From Chitinophaga costaii (lineage in GTDB: Bacteria > Bacteroidota > Bacteroidia > Chitinophagales > Chitinophagaceae): a DNA stretch of 64,000 nt. The position numbers and the translations under genes were made by a program. The notes beneath the pieces were generated by a model. That model worked only from the letters and a program-made list of their open reading frames with translations. It did not search any database and had not been told where the DNA came from. Below, piece by piece: positions 27,246 to 36,493 of the stretch (position 1 is its first letter; every line of letters begins with the position of its first letter). The stretch spans positions 62,001 through 126,000 of the forward strand of contig NZ_FMAR01000011.1 of assembly GCF_900094705.1 (NCBI RefSeq), read 5' to 3'.

Positions 27246-28385
27246 TTATCGCAGGGCTTCTCTGGCAATCACGATCTTTTGAATTTCTGATGTTCCCTCT
27301 CCGATAGTACACAACTTGGCATCGCGATAAAATTTTTCAACCGGAAAATCTTTTGTGTAACCATATCCCCCAAACACCTGCACGGCTTCATTAGCCACTT
27401 TTACGGCTACTTCAGAGGCATAATATTTGGCCATAGCCGCTTCCTTGGTCATTTTTTCGCCCCGCGATTTCATGTCTGCCGCCTGCATGGTGAGCAGTGT
27501 TGCTGCTTCTATCTGAATGGCCATGTCGGCCAGCTTAAAGGCAATACCTTGGAAACGGCTGATCGGCTGATCGAACTGCTGTCTTTCCTTGGAATATTGC
27601 AAGGCAGCATCATAGGCGCCTTTGGCAATGCCCAACGAAAGGGCAGCAATTGAAATGCGGCCACCATCCAGCACCTTCATAGACTGGATAAAGCCTTCCC
27701 CTTCTTTACCCAATATATTCTCTGCCGGGATACGGCAGTTGTCGAAAATCATTTCGGCGGTTTCGGAAGCCCGCATACCTAGTTTGTTTTCTTTCTTACC
27801 CCCGGAAAATCCTGGTGTACCCCGCTCTACAATAAAGGCCGTCATGCCGTGACTGTCGCGCACTTCGCCGGTGCGGGCAATGACAACGGCCACGTCTCCG
27901 CTTTTGCCATGTGTGATCCAGCACTTGCCCCCATTAATCACCCATTCATCGCCGTCTTTGCGGGCCACGCACTTCATGTTCATGGCATCGCTACCCGTGT
28001 TGGGTTCTGTGAGGCCCCAGGCCCCTATCCACTCACCGCTGGCCAGCTTTGGCAGGTATTTTTGTTTTTGGGCTTCCTGGCCAAATTGCAGGATATGGCC
28101 CGTGCACAGCGAGTTGTGAGCTGCCACGCTCAGACCAATGCCACCACAAAAACGGGCTATTTCACTGATCACGGTTACATATTCCGGGTATCCCAGGCCA
28201 CTGCCCCCGTATTCCGCAGGCACCAGTACCCCCATTAGCCCCAGCTGCCCCAGTTGTTTAAAAAGTGCGGTGGGAAAGATTTGGTTTTCGTCCCATTCCA
28301 GGACATAGGGCTGGATGTGCGCTTTGCCGAAGTCGCGGATCATTTGCGTGATCTGTTGCTGCATTTCTGAGCGCTCGAAGTTCAT
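27246..28385 (-). CDS. Acyl-CoA dehydrogenase
   Basis: FAD-dependent enzyme introducing the 2,3-trans double bond in acyl-CoA, first step of beta-oxidation or branched-chain acid breakdown. The 379 residues have the full ACAD fold: N-terminal helices, the '[11 protein letters not shown]' flavin/substrate loop, the beta domain and the C-terminal helical bundle. The presumed catalytic base is Glu363 in 'IGEGTSEIQ'. The layout is that of short/medium-chain or isovaleryl-type enzymes; chain length preference cannot be read. It lies 11 bp after the HhH protein gene and is the last gene of this minus-strand unit. Confidence 0.95.
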   Translation of the reverse strand: MNFERSEMQQQITQMIRDFGKAHIQPYVLEWDENQIFPTALFKQLGQLGLMGVLVPAEYGGSGLGYPEYVTVISEIARFCGGIGLSVAAHNSLCTGHILQFGQEAQKQKYLPKLASGEWIGAWGLTEPNTGSDAMNMKCVARKDGDEWVINGGKCWITHGKSGDVAVVIARTGEVRDSHGMTAFIVERGTPGFSGGKKENKLGMRASETAEMIFDNCRIPAENILGKEGEGFIQSMKVLDGGRISIAALSLGIAKGAYDAALQYSKERQQFDQPISRFQGIAFKLADMAIQIEAATLLTMQAADMKSRGEKMTKEAAMAKYYASEVAVKVANEAVQVFGGYGYTKDFPVEKFYRDAKLCTIGEGTSEIQKIVIAREALR

Positions 28386-28396
28386 AATCGTGGATT

Positions 28397-29320
28397 TTAT
28401 GGTTTTGGTGTAATGGTCAGGTAATTGGCTATTTTCTGGTATACGCTATCATTGATTACCACCAGTTGCCGCAGATCGGCTGTCTGTGCAAAAGGCCCGT
28501 GGCTATTACGATACCGGATAATTAATTTAGCTAAACTGAAGCGGATATAAGGATGTGCGGCTAAAGTTTTTTCATCTGCCTGGTTCAGGTCTATCTTTTT
28601 TAAAGAAGTTTCATGTAATTGCAGGAATGGTTGGATTTTATTGAACGTACTATCGGGCAATCCGTAGGTTTCCGCCACCTGGTTCACCGTGTAAAAACCG
28701 CCCAACCGCTCCCGGAAACGCACAATGCGCCCTGCAAAGGATGGCCCTATGCCGGGTAGCTGCATCCAGGCCAGGCTATCGGCGGCATTAATATCGGTAA
28801 GTGCAAAGGCCTTGCGTTTGTAAACAAAGGCGCTATCGTGCGGAAAAGGCTGCGGCGCAAATGCCCGCGCGTCCCGGCGTTCAGCGCGTGATGCAAAACT
28901 AACGGTATCGGATATACGTACATAAGGCAGCAAGGCCTCACATTGGGCTGGAGAAAGGCCGTAAATTTTTGCCAGGTCTTCCCGGTGCCGGAAGTGCCCC
29001 CCTTTTTCGCGGTAATGCAGGATGGTATGGGCGGTTTTTTCGCGCACGCCCAGCGACAGCCAACCCTCCAGTGGCAGCGTATTAGGATCGAAGTAGAAAA
29101 GGGTGGGTAATGGGGGCGGGCTACCCTGGTTGGTAGCAGGAGAGGAAATGGCTGCCGCCGTATTTGTAAAAACAGTTTCCGCCACGATGTCTGGCGCTGC
29201 CGGTGCAGGCAGTAAGTGAGGCAGCACGCAGCAGCACACGATGATACCCAATAATAAATAAATACCCTGGCGCTCCCGTTGGGAAAAATCCAGGTAATGC
29301 TTTATAAATTGCTTCCACAT
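28397..29320 (-). CDS. Membrane-anchored helix-hairpin-helix protein (ComEA-like)
   Basis: A 307-residue protein with one N-terminal membrane helix (about 20–38, '[16 protein letters not shown]') and an exposed part of repeated helix-hairpin-helix domains. '[21 protein letters not shown]', '[19 protein letters not shown]' and a third copy near the C-terminus are the recognisable cores. In ComEA this arrangement holds DNA for uptake; in Bacteroidota such multi-HhH proteins are common and their role is not settled. A Pro/Ala-rich linker separates anchor and domains. It is 11 bp before the acyl-CoA dehydrogenase gene and about 70 bp after the metallo-hydrolase gene, on the same strand. Confidence 0.9.
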   Translation of the reverse strand: MWKQFIKHYLDFSQRERQGIYLLLGIIVCCCVLPHLLPAPAAPDIVAETVFTNTAAAISSPATNQGSPPPLPTLFYFDPNTLPLEGWLSLGVREKTAHTILHYREKGGHFRHREDLAKIYGLSPAQCEALLPYVRISDTVSFASRAERRDARAFAPQPFPHDSAFVYKRKAFALTDINAADSLAWMQLPGIGPSFAGRIVRFRERLGGFYTVNQVAETYGLPDSTFNKIQPFLQLHETSLKKIDLNQADEKTLAAHPYIRFSLAKLIIRYRNSHGPFAQTADLRQLVVINDSVYQKIANYLTITPKP

Positions 29321-29393
29321 GGATGATGGGGTTTTAAATCAGGAGCAATTATATTGTAAGTAAAAAAAATGATCCCGTTGTATGCCGGAAGAA

Positions 29394-30155
29394 TTATAAT
29401 TCAAAAGAAAAACCGTCATACGCCAGTGCCACGCCCGCTGGCAGCTCCGGGGATACTTCGGCGTGCCGGCCCAGCTGGTGGCTGATATGGGTGAGGTATA
29501 ATTGTGGCACCTCCAGCTCCTTACCTAGTGCAATGGCTTCCTGCAACGTAAAGTGGGAAATATGTTTTTCCCGGCGCAGCGCATTCAGCACCAGCACTTT
29601 CGAACCCCTGATTTTATCCTTTTCTGCCGGCTGAATAAAATTGGCGTCGGTGATATAGGTGAAATCGTGAAAACGAAAGCCCAGCACCGGCATTTTGTAA
29701 TGCATAACCTGAATGGGGATAATGGGTAGGCCATTGATCACAAAAGGAACCTCCCCAATGGTGCGCAGGTGTATTTCCGGGATGCCCGGATATTTTTGCT
29801 CGGCAAATGCATAGGCAAATTCGCGCATGATCACTTCCTGCGAAAATGTAGATGCATATACGTCGATGGGCGTTTGCTGGAAATAATTAAAGGCGCGGAT
29901 ATCGTCCATGCCGGCAATGTGGTCTTTGTGAGAATGGGTAATCAGTACGGCATCCAGGTGTTTTACGTTGGCACGTAGCATCTGGTAACGGAAGTCCGGC
30001 GTAGTGTCTACCACGATAGCGCCCGCTTCTGATTCCAGCAGGATGCTGCTGCGGAGACGGTTGTCTTTCGCATCGGGCGAAGTACATACATGGCAGTTGC
30101 AAGCGATAACGGGCACACCCTGCGAAGTACCCGTTCCAAGAAAGGTTACTTTCAC
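29394..30155 (-). CDS. Metallo-beta-lactamase fold hydrolase, PhnP-like
   Basis: A 253-residue MBL-fold phosphodiesterase. 'FLGTGTSQGVP' at the start, two CxxC-like cysteines ('CNCHVCTS'), the metal-binding 'THSHKDHIAGMDD' and a late 'YITDANF' and 'LTHISH' are those of the PhnP / YycJ-type group, which cleave cyclic phosphate esters. The Bacteroidota members are annotated as PhnP-like hydrolases, although phn genes are absent here. Its start overlaps the stop of the upstream 191-residue hypothetical by 4 bp, so the two are translated together. Confidence 0.92.
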   Translation of the reverse strand: MKVTFLGTGTSQGVPVIACNCHVCTSPDAKDNRLRSSILLESEAGAIVVDTTPDFRYQMLRANVKHLDAVLITHSHKDHIAGMDDIRAFNYFQQTPIDVYASTFSQEVIMREFAYAFAEQKYPGIPEIHLRTIGEVPFVINGLPIIPIQVMHYKMPVLGFRFHDFTYITDANFIQPAEKDKIRGSKVLVLNALRREKHISHFTLQEAIALGKELEVPQLYLTHISHQLGRHAEVSPELPAGVALAYDGFSFEL

Positions 30156-30727
30156 AGCGGGTCAGATGAGGTAGGGTGACTAGAGGAGTTGTTCGTGGAT
30201 CCAGGCGTTTCATCCGATTCAGCATCGGGTGTTGCCGCATGATCGCTGGCACCGGGTGTGGCTTGCGCTGTGCCGGCATCTTCGTTGGTAACTGCACCAG
30301 TTTCCGAAGTGGCATTGACTTCTGGCGCAGCTTCATCGGAGGCGGCTTCCAGTGAAGCAGTATTTGCAGTCCCGTTTTTGTCTTTTTTCCCACTGCCTTT
30401 AGTAGACGATGGGGCGGGTATTTCTCCCCTGGCCGCCGCCTCGGCATCCGCCAGTAACTGGGCCTTACTTTCCACTACCTGGTAGTACAGCTTTAGCGAT
30501 TCGCTGGTAAGCATACTTTCATCCAGGGTAATAGTGGGCAGGATATCGAGCAGGCTGTTAATGCGGCCTTCCAGGTTCAGGAATTTATTGATCACCACCA
30601 CCCGCTTATGCTCCAGGATGCAGTAGCCGGAGTTGAAAGTGCCTTTTTCAAACCGCAATACGTATTTGGCCTCCTCAAATATTTTTTCCAGTTTAGCCAG
30701 GCTGGCGGGTGTTGTTTTGATGTTCAT
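30152..30727 (-). CDS. Conserved hypothetical protein with Ala/Ser/Thr/Glu-rich tail
   Basis: The first ~100 of 191 residues form a compact charged domain ('LEKIFEEAKYVLRFEKG', 'CILEHKRVVVINKFLNLEGR') that resembles a small uncharacterised family of Bacteroidota often found with PhnP-like hydrolases. From about residue 100 the protein is low-complexity, rich in Ala, Ser, Thr, Glu and Asp, and probably disordered. No signal peptide. It overlaps the hydrolase gene by 4 bp and starts 24 bp after porX; a -7 box lies 5 bp before its ATG. Function unknown. Confidence 0.85.
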   Translation of the reverse strand: MNIKTTPASLAKLEKIFEEAKYVLRFEKGTFNSGYCILEHKRVVVINKFLNLEGRINSLLDILPTITLDESMLTSESLKLYYQVVESKAQLLADAEAAARGEIPAPSSTKGSGKKDKNGTANTASLEAASDEAAPEVNATSETGAVTNEDAGTAQATPGASDHAATPDAESDETPGSTNNSSSHPTSSDPL

Positions 30728-30732
30728 GCCTA

Positions 30733-30740
30733 CAAATTTA
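30733..30740 (-). promoter_or_regulatory. -7 box directly before the 191-aa hypothetical gene
   Basis: Exact TAAATTTG on the minus strand, separated by only 5 nt (TAGGC) from the ATG. If used, the transcript would be leaderless or nearly so. No matching TTG upstream was seen. Confidence 0.35.
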
Positions 30741-30750
30741 ACAAAAACCG

Positions 30751-32304
30751 CTATTTAGACACCATGCGGATTACGGGTACTATCATTTCCTCCATGCTTA
30801 CCCCTCCATGCTGAAAAGTATTGCGGTAATAGTTTGCGAAATAATTAAAGTTGTTCGGGTAGCACAGGTAATTATCTCCTTTAGCAAAAATATAAGATGA
30901 GTTCACATTAGGCCGGGGCAGGCCCGCTTCTCGCGGATCGCGGAAAGCCAGCACCTCTTTAGGCTCGTAGTTCAGGTTGCGTCCATGTTTATAGCGCAGG
31001 TTTGTAGTAGTCTGTTTATCTCCAATCACCTTTACCGCGTTTTTAACCCGTACGCTGCCGTGGTCGGTGGCAATGATAAGGTTAATCTTCTTATCCGCCA
31101 GTTTTTTCAGGGCCTGGTGCAAAGGCGAATGTTCGAACCAACTGGCGGTGATGGAGCGGTACGATACTTCGTCGCCAGCCAGTTCTTTCAACACTTCCAT
31201 TTCCGTGCGGGCGTGACTGAGCATGTCTACAAAATTATATACAATCAGGTTCAGCGGATATTCCAGCATATTATGAATATTATTCACCATATGCTGACCG
31301 TCGTTATGGTTAGTGATTTTGGTATAAGAAAACCGGATGTCTTTTTTCAAATGCTTCAGCTGCTGGGCAAAAAACAGGTCTTCAAACAGGTTTTTGCCGC
31401 CATCCTCATCGTCGTTTCGCCACTGCTCAGGGAAACGGGCTTCGATGTCTACCGGCAACTGGCCGGCAAAGATGGCATTCCGTGCATATTGGGTACTGGT
31501 AGGCAGTATGCTATAGAATGTGTCTTCCTCTACAATGCGGAAAGACTCCATAAAAATGGGCTGTATGGCCTTCCATTGATCATAGCGCAGGTTATCGATC
31601 AGTATAAAAAAATTGGGTATGTTGGGGTCCAGGTAGGGCAATACCTTTTCCCGGAAAAGGGTATGCGACATAATTGGGGCATCCTTTGTTTTGGGTGTCA
31701 TCCAATCTGCGTAGTGGCGGCCAATGAACTTTACAAATTCTGAATTGGCTTCCTGTTTCTGGGATTGCAGTATTTCCAGCATCTCCGGGCTGTTAGACTT
31801 ACCCATTTCCATTTCCCAGTACACCAGTTTTTTATAGATATCCATCCATTGGTTATGGTCGGGATTATCATTGAGGGCCATGAAGAGGGAGCGGAATTCC
31901 TGCTGGTAGGCGGTGGTGGTTTTTTCGGCTACCAGGCGTTTATTGTCGATGATCTTTTTGAGGGAAAGGAGTACCTGATTAGGGTTCACCGGTTTAATGA
32001 GGTAGTCGCTGATCTGGGAGCCAATGGCTTCGTCCATCACGTTTTCTTCCTCGTTTTTGGTGATCATTACAATGGGAATTTGCTGATCTATTTCCTTGAT
32101 GCGGGCCACCGTTTCCAAACCGGTAATGCCGGGCATACTTTCATCGAGCAGCACTACGTCTACCGTATTTTCCCGGAGGAAGTCAAGGGCATCGTAGCCA
32201 TTGGTAAGGGCAGACACCTTATACCCTTTTGCTTCCAGGAACATGATCTGGGATTTCAAAGATTCTATCTCATCATCCACCCAAAGTATATTAATTTGAT
32301 TCAT
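30751..32304 (-). CDS. porX: PorX: response regulator with PglZ-type phosphodiesterase domain
   Basis: A 517-residue fusion of a CheY receiver (acidic pair Asp10–Asp11, phospho-acceptor Asp54 in 'VVLLDESMPG', Lys in 'YLIKPVNP') with a PglZ/alkaline phosphatase superfamily domain ('FFILIDNLRYDQWK', 'YNFVDMLSHAR', 'IIATDHGS' carry metal ligands). This is the layout of PorX of Porphyromonas gingivalis and Flavobacterium, which with the PorY kinase and the sigma factor SigP controls type IX secretion, and whose PglZ domain hydrolyses oligonucleotides. The kinase partner is not in the window, as is usual. The cell therefore probably has a type IX secretion system. Confidence 0.93.
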   Translation of the reverse strand: MNQINILWVDDEIESLKSQIMFLEAKGYKVSALTNGYDALDFLRENTVDVVLLDESMPGITGLETVARIKEIDQQIPIVMITKNEEENVMDEAIGSQISDYLIKPVNPNQVLLSLKKIIDNKRLVAEKTTTAYQQEFRSLFMALNDNPDHNQWMDIYKKLVYWEMEMGKSNSPEMLEILQSQKQEANSEFVKFIGRHYADWMTPKTKDAPIMSHTLFREKVLPYLDPNIPNFFILIDNLRYDQWKAIQPIFMESFRIVEEDTFYSILPTSTQYARNAIFAGQLPVDIEARFPEQWRNDDEDGGKNLFEDLFFAQQLKHLKKDIRFSYTKITNHNDGQHMVNNIHNMLEYPLNLIVYNFVDMLSHARTEMEVLKELAGDEVSYRSITASWFEHSPLHQALKKLADKKINLIIATDHGSVRVKNAVKVIGDKQTTTNLRYKHGRNLNYEPKEVLAFRDPREAGLPRPNVNSSYIFAKGDNYLCYPNNFNYFANYYRNTFQHGGVSMEEMIVPVIRMVSK

Positions 32305-32589
32305 GTATAGTTTTTAACAGCCGTCCAGGCCGTAGTAATATAGCTATTGTTTATACCCGTTTCTAATTTGAACCTTTGCCGGGAAATACCGTCTTTGCTA
32401 CAATTTAGCGCGTATTTGGTCAAAAATCATTCCCCTACCCTGGCAAAGCCAACAATTATTTGTTAAAAGCGTTAAAAACTATGGATCTTTAACGTATCAT
32501 TAAAACTTATCATATACTTTCGCTATGAATATTTTATAAATAAATACAAACTACTGACGCAAAAAATAATAAAGAATTAATAACTACAG
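32305..32589. other. Divergent intergenic region porX / HD protein
   Basis: No gene. Contains the porX promoter, for which no exact -7 box was found, and AT-rich sequence up to the promoter of the HD gene. Confidence 0.45.
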
Positions 32590-32597
32590 TAGTTTTG
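32590..32597 (+). promoter_or_regulatory. -7 box of the HD–lpx operon
   Basis: Exact TAGTTTTG 22 nt before the ATG of the HD protein gene. No TTG stands at the expected -33 distance. Confidence 0.42.
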
Positions 32598-32619
32598 CAC
32601 TGGCCTAAAGCGAATTTCA

Positions 32620-33870
32620 ATGACCGACAGCAAGCGCAAAATCGTGAATGATCCGGTGTATGGCTTCATCACTATTGATCATCCGCTCATTTTTGCCGTG
32701 ATCTCTCATCCCTATTACCAACGATTGCGCCGCATCCAGCAGATGGCGCTGGCCAATCTGGTATATCCAGGGGCCATGCACACCCGATTTCACCATAGCC
32801 TGGGCGCTTATCACCTGATGAGTTGTGCGCTCGCGGAATTGAAAAGCAAGGGCATTGAGATCACCCCGGAGGAGGAAATTGGCGCAAAATTGGCCATTCT
32901 TTTACATGACATAGGCCATGGGCCTTATTCCCACGCGCTGGAAAGCAGCATTGTGGAAGGCGTATCGCACGAGCAGCTTTCTCAGTGGCTCATGGAATCG
33001 CTGAATCAGGAGCTGGATGGCGCCTTGTCGCTGTCTATCGATATTTTTAATAACCGGTATCATAAAAAGTTCTTGCACCAGCTGGTGAGCAGCCAGTTAG
33101 ATGTAGATAGAATGGACTACCTGAACCGCGACAGTTTTTATACTGGCGTAGCGGAAGGTGTTATCGCCCACGATCGCATCCTGAAAATGCTAACCGTACA
33201 CCAGGGCGAACTCATGGTAGAAGAAAAAGGAATTTATTCCATAGAGAAATTTATCGTGGCCCGCCGGCTCATGTATTGGCAGGTATACTTGCATAAAACA
33301 GTGCTCAGCGCCGAAAACATGCTGGTTAAAATTTTACAGCGGGCTAAGCAACTGGCCCATGCAGGGGAAACAATGTTCTGCTCGCCAGCTCTTCATTTTT
33401 TCTTGTATCAACATATAAAAGGCCGGGACTTTGAAGATAATCCGGAATGCCTGTTTCAGTTTTGCCTTTTAGACGATTATGATATTATGGGGGCCGTAAA
33501 GGTTTGGGCCCATCATCCGGACCGTATTTTAAGCTTACTCTGCACCTGGCTTACCAACCGTCACCTTTTTAAAGTGGTACTCAGCAGTGAACCTTTTGAC
33601 CAGCAGGTTACAACCGTACTCAATGAAGAAATACAAGCCCAGTTGAGCATTGCAGCCGAAGACCTGCATTATTTTGTATTCACCGGTACGGCTAGCCTGC
33701 GCGCTTACAATGTGAGCAATGAACGCATCAATATTCTTTTTAAGGATGGTACGGTAAAAGACATTTCGTCTATCGATAATGCATTAGTCAGTCATACGCT
33801 GGCTATACCAGTAAAAAAATTCTACATTTGTCATCCAAAAATCCAGGTTACCGACATTTACAGGGATTAA
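32620..33870 (+). CDS. HD-domain phosphohydrolase (dGTPase-like)
   Basis: A 416-residue metal-dependent HD phosphohydrolase. The first metal ligand is the His in 'RFHHSLGAYH', the HD pair is in 'LLHDIGHGPYSH', and 'SSQLDVDRMDYLNRD' carries the final Asp, all arranged as in the dGTP triphosphohydrolase/SAMHD1 group. The C-terminal half is helical with no known domain. It heads a run of lipid A genes, 68 bp before lpxD, a linkage I have met in other Bacteroidota. The substrate is not known; a nucleotide triphosphate is the likeliest. Confidence 0.92.
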   Translation: MTDSKRKIVNDPVYGFITIDHPLIFAVISHPYYQRLRRIQQMALANLVYPGAMHTRFHHSLGAYHLMSCALAELKSKGIEITPEEEIGAKLAILLHDIGHGPYSHALESSIVEGVSHEQLSQWLMESLNQELDGALSLSIDIFNNRYHKKFLHQLVSSQLDVDRMDYLNRDSFYTGVAEGVIAHDRILKMLTVHQGELMVEEKGIYSIEKFIVARRLMYWQVYLHKTVLSAENMLVKILQRAKQLAHAGETMFCSPALHFFLYQHIKGRDFEDNPECLFQFCLLDDYDIMGAVKVWAHHPDRILSLLCTWLTNRHLFKVVLSSEPFDQQVTTVLNEEIQAQLSIAAEDLHYFVFTGTASLRAYNVSNERINILFKDGTVKDISSIDNALVSHTLAIPVKKFYICHPKIQVTDIYRD

Positions 33871-33937
33871 CATATGCGAACGTGTGATATCTGTGCTTCC
33901 GAAGAAAACTGGATCGGTCACTTTTCAAAATTAATTT

Positions 33938-34987
33938 ATGCAGTTTAGCGCATTACAACTGGCCTCCCTGCTGGGTGGCAAAATAGAGGGGAACCCCGAT
34001 ATACATGTTAATAATATAGCCAAAATAGAGGAAGCGGGCGAAGGGAAACTGAGCTTTATAGCCAATCCCAAGTATGAAGAGTTCATTTATACCACCCAGG
34101 CTTCTATTTTAATTATCAATGAGAGCCTGGTGCTGGAGAAACCGGTATCGCCCACCCTTATCCGGGTAAAAGACGCGTACAGCAGTTTTGCCCTGCTACT
34201 GGAAAAGTTTAAACAATTGACCAGCAATAAAGTGGGCATCCAGCAGCCTTCCTACATTCCGTCCTCCGTAAAAATGGGTGAAAATGTGTTTGTGGGCGCT
34301 TTTGCCTACCTTGGCGAGAATGTAGTATTGGGCAATAATGTGAAAATCTACCCGAATGTATACCTGGGTGACAATGTAACCGTGGCCGACGATTCCATCT
34401 TATATCCTGGTGTGCGGGTGTATGATAACTGCATGATAGGTGCCCGCGTGATGCTGCACGCCGGTTGCGTGATCGGGGGCGACGGCTTTGGCTTTGCTCC
34501 CCAGCCAGATGGCAGTTATAAAAAAGTGCCCCAGATTGGCAATGTGGTGGTACACGACGATGTAGAAATAGGGGCCAATACCACCATAGACCGGGCTACC
34601 ATGGGCAGCACCGTGATCCGTAAAGGGGTGAAGCTGGATAATCTTATCCAGGTGGCACATAATGTAGACATTGGCAACAATACCGTCATCGCTGGCCAAA
34701 CCGGTATTTCCGGTAGCACCAAAATCGGGGCTAATTGTGTGATCGGCGGCCAGGTGGGCATTGTAGGACACATCCATCTGGCCGATGGCACTAAAATCAA
34801 TGCGCAAAGCGGCCTTTCTAAATCCGTGAGCGAAACAAATATGGCCCTAAATGGCTCCCCGGCTTTCGATTATAAAAGTTCACTGAAAAGTCAGGCAATT
34901 TTTAGAAATTTGCCCGAACTTGAAAAACGCGTAAAAGAATTAGAAGACATGGTAAAACAAATGCTGTCGGAGAAAGCAGGCATTTGA
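33938..34987 (+). CDS. lpxD: UDP-3-O-(3-hydroxyacyl)glucosamine N-acyltransferase
   Basis: Third committed step of lipid A synthesis: adds the N-linked 3-hydroxyacyl chain from acyl-ACP to UDP-3-O-acylglucosamine. The 349 residues have the N-terminal uridine-binding domain, a left-handed beta-helix of hexapeptide repeats from about 100 to 300 ('GENVFVGAFAYLGENVVLG'-like turns) and a C-terminal helix. The catalytic His sits in 'LIQVAHNVDIG', and 'GGDGFGFAP' is the conserved loop. It belongs to the HD–lpxD–lpxC/fabZ–lpxA operon; lpxC starts about 85 bp later. Confidence 0.95.
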   Translation: MQFSALQLASLLGGKIEGNPDIHVNNIAKIEEAGEGKLSFIANPKYEEFIYTTQASILIINESLVLEKPVSPTLIRVKDAYSSFALLLEKFKQLTSNKVGIQQPSYIPSSVKMGENVFVGAFAYLGENVVLGNNVKIYPNVYLGDNVTVADDSILYPGVRVYDNCMIGARVMLHAGCVIGGDGFGFAPQPDGSYKKVPQIGNVVVHDDVEIGANTTIDRATMGSTVIRKGVKLDNLIQVAHNVDIGNNTVIAGQTGISGSTKIGANCVIGGQVGIVGHIHLADGTKINAQSGLSKSVSETNMALNGSPAFDYKSSLKSQAIFRNLPELEKRVKELEDMVKQMLSEKAGI

Positions 34988-35071
34988 GCATTAAAAACAC
35001 GGGCGCCTTCTGTATATGAACCTACTCATTGCCTCGACCTACACTTTAAACTGTAATACCTTTAGTTGATT

Positions 35072-36493
35072 ATGATGGAAAATACACAGCGGCAAAACCA
35101 GCATACGCTGAACGAGCCTATTTCTTTTTCGGGTGTTGGATTGCATTCAGGAAAACAGGTAAATATTACATTAAAGCCTGCCATTCCTGGTTTCGGCATC
35201 CGTTTCCAACGGGTAGACCTGCCGGACCAACCTACTGTAAAGGCGGATGTGGATTTTGTAGTGGATACATCCCGCAATACTACGCTGGAGCATAACGGTG
35301 CCCGCGTAAGCACCATAGAACACCTGATGGCTGCCCTCGTAGGAACAGGTGTAGATAATGCGCTCATTGAAATAGACGGCCCTGAAGTACCTATCATGGA
35401 CGGCAGCGCCCTGCCATTTGTAAAAGTTATCCAGCAAGTAGGAACGCAGGACCAGGACGCCAAAAAAATTTACTATTCTATAGACCAGAATATTACTTAT
35501 TACGACGAAGAGAAAAAAGTGGAAATGGTAGCCATGCCTTCTGTAGACTACCGTGTAACCGCCCTCATCGACTTTAACTCACCCGTGCTGGGTACCCAGC
35601 ACGCCAACCTGAAAGGGTTACAGGAATTTATCCAACAAATTGCGCCTTGCCGCACCTTTGTGTTCCTGCACGAGCTGGAATACCTGCTAAAAAACAACCT
35701 GATAAAAGGTGGCGACATTAACAACGCCATTGTGGTGGTAGACCGCAAAATGACGGAAGCCGAACTGGCCCCACTGGCAAAGGCGTTTAACCGTACGGAA
35801 ATTGCTGTGCAGAGCGAGGGCATTCTTAACAATGTGGAGCTGCGCTTTCCCAATGAACCGGCCCGCCACAAACTGCTGGACGTGATTGGCGACCTGGCAC
35901 TGATAGGCTTTCCGATCAATGCCCACATTATCGCCAACCGCCCGGGACACGCTTCCAATGTGGAATTTGCCCGCAAGATCAAGGCTTATATCAAGAAAAA
36001 TAAACACGCACAAAATATCCCGATTTATAATCCTAACCTCCCTCCTATTTTCGACCTTCGCCGGATAGAGCGTACCTTGCCGCATCGGTACCCGATGCTG
36101 CTGGTGGATAAGATCATTGAACTGAGCGACAGCCAGGTAATAGGAATTAAAAACGTAACCTTCAACGAGCAATTTTTCCAGGGTCATTTCCCGGGTAATC
36201 CTGTAATGCCAGGTGTATTACAGATAGAAGCGCTGGCACAGTGCGGGGGCATCCTGGCGCTGAACACCCTGCCCGATCCGGAAGCCTATAGCACGTATTT
36301 CCTGAAGATCGACAATTGCAAGTTCAAACAGCGCGTAGTACCGGGCGATACCATGGTGCTGAAAATGGAACTGCTAAATCCCATTAGAAGAGGCATCGTG
36401 GAAATGCGCGGAACAGTATTTATAGGCAACAAAGTAGCTACCGAAGCAGACTTAGTGGCACAAATTGTAAAAGAAGGTAAAACACAGCAATGA
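35072..36493 (+). CDS. lpxC-fabZ: Bifunctional LpxC deacetylase / FabZ dehydratase
   Basis: Natural fusion of two lipid-making enzymes. Residues about 10–310 are LpxC, the zinc deacetylase committing UDP-3-O-acyl-GlcNAc to lipid A; 'GVGLHSG', zinc ligand His84 in 'TIEHLMA' and the later 'RHKLLDVIGDL' are present. Residues about 325–473 are FabZ, the 3-hydroxyacyl-ACP dehydratase, with 'LPHRYPMLLVD' and the catalytic His in 'GHFPGNPVMPG' followed by 'IEALAQ'. The fusion is a hallmark of Bacteroidota. The ATG at 35072 is chosen; a TTG at 35066 and an ATG at 35075 are alternatives. It overlaps lpxA by 4 bp. Confidence 0.96.
   Translation: MMENTQRQNQHTLNEPISFSGVGLHSGKQVNITLKPAIPGFGIRFQRVDLPDQPTVKADVDFVVDTSRNTTLEHNGARVSTIEHLMAALVGTGVDNALIEIDGPEVPIMDGSALPFVKVIQQVGTQDQDAKKIYYSIDQNITYYDEEKKVEMVAMPSVDYRVTALIDFNSPVLGTQHANLKGLQEFIQQIAPCRTFVFLHELEYLLKNNLIKGGDINNAIVVVDRKMTEAELAPLAKAFNRTEIAVQSEGILNNVELRFPNEPARHKLLDVIGDLALIGFPINAHIIANRPGHASNVEFARKIKAYIKKNKHAQNIPIYNPNLPPIFDLRRIERTLPHRYPMLLVDKIIELSDSQVIGIKNVTFNEQFFQGHFPGNPVMPGVLQIEALAQCGGILALNTLPDPEAYSTYFLKIDNCKFKQRVVPGDTMVLKMELLNPIRRGIVEMRGTVFIGNKVATEADLVAQIVKEGKTQQ

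Noticed and set aside
31765..32310. A 181-codon open frame on the plus strand opposite porX
   Set aside because: It is a shadow of the porX frame, rich in His and Phe from reversed codons, and has no protein-like motifs.
33873..33947. 24-codon frame starting 'MRTCDICASEENW' before lpxD
   Set aside because: Overlaps the lpxD start and lacks any sign of a leader peptide mechanism.
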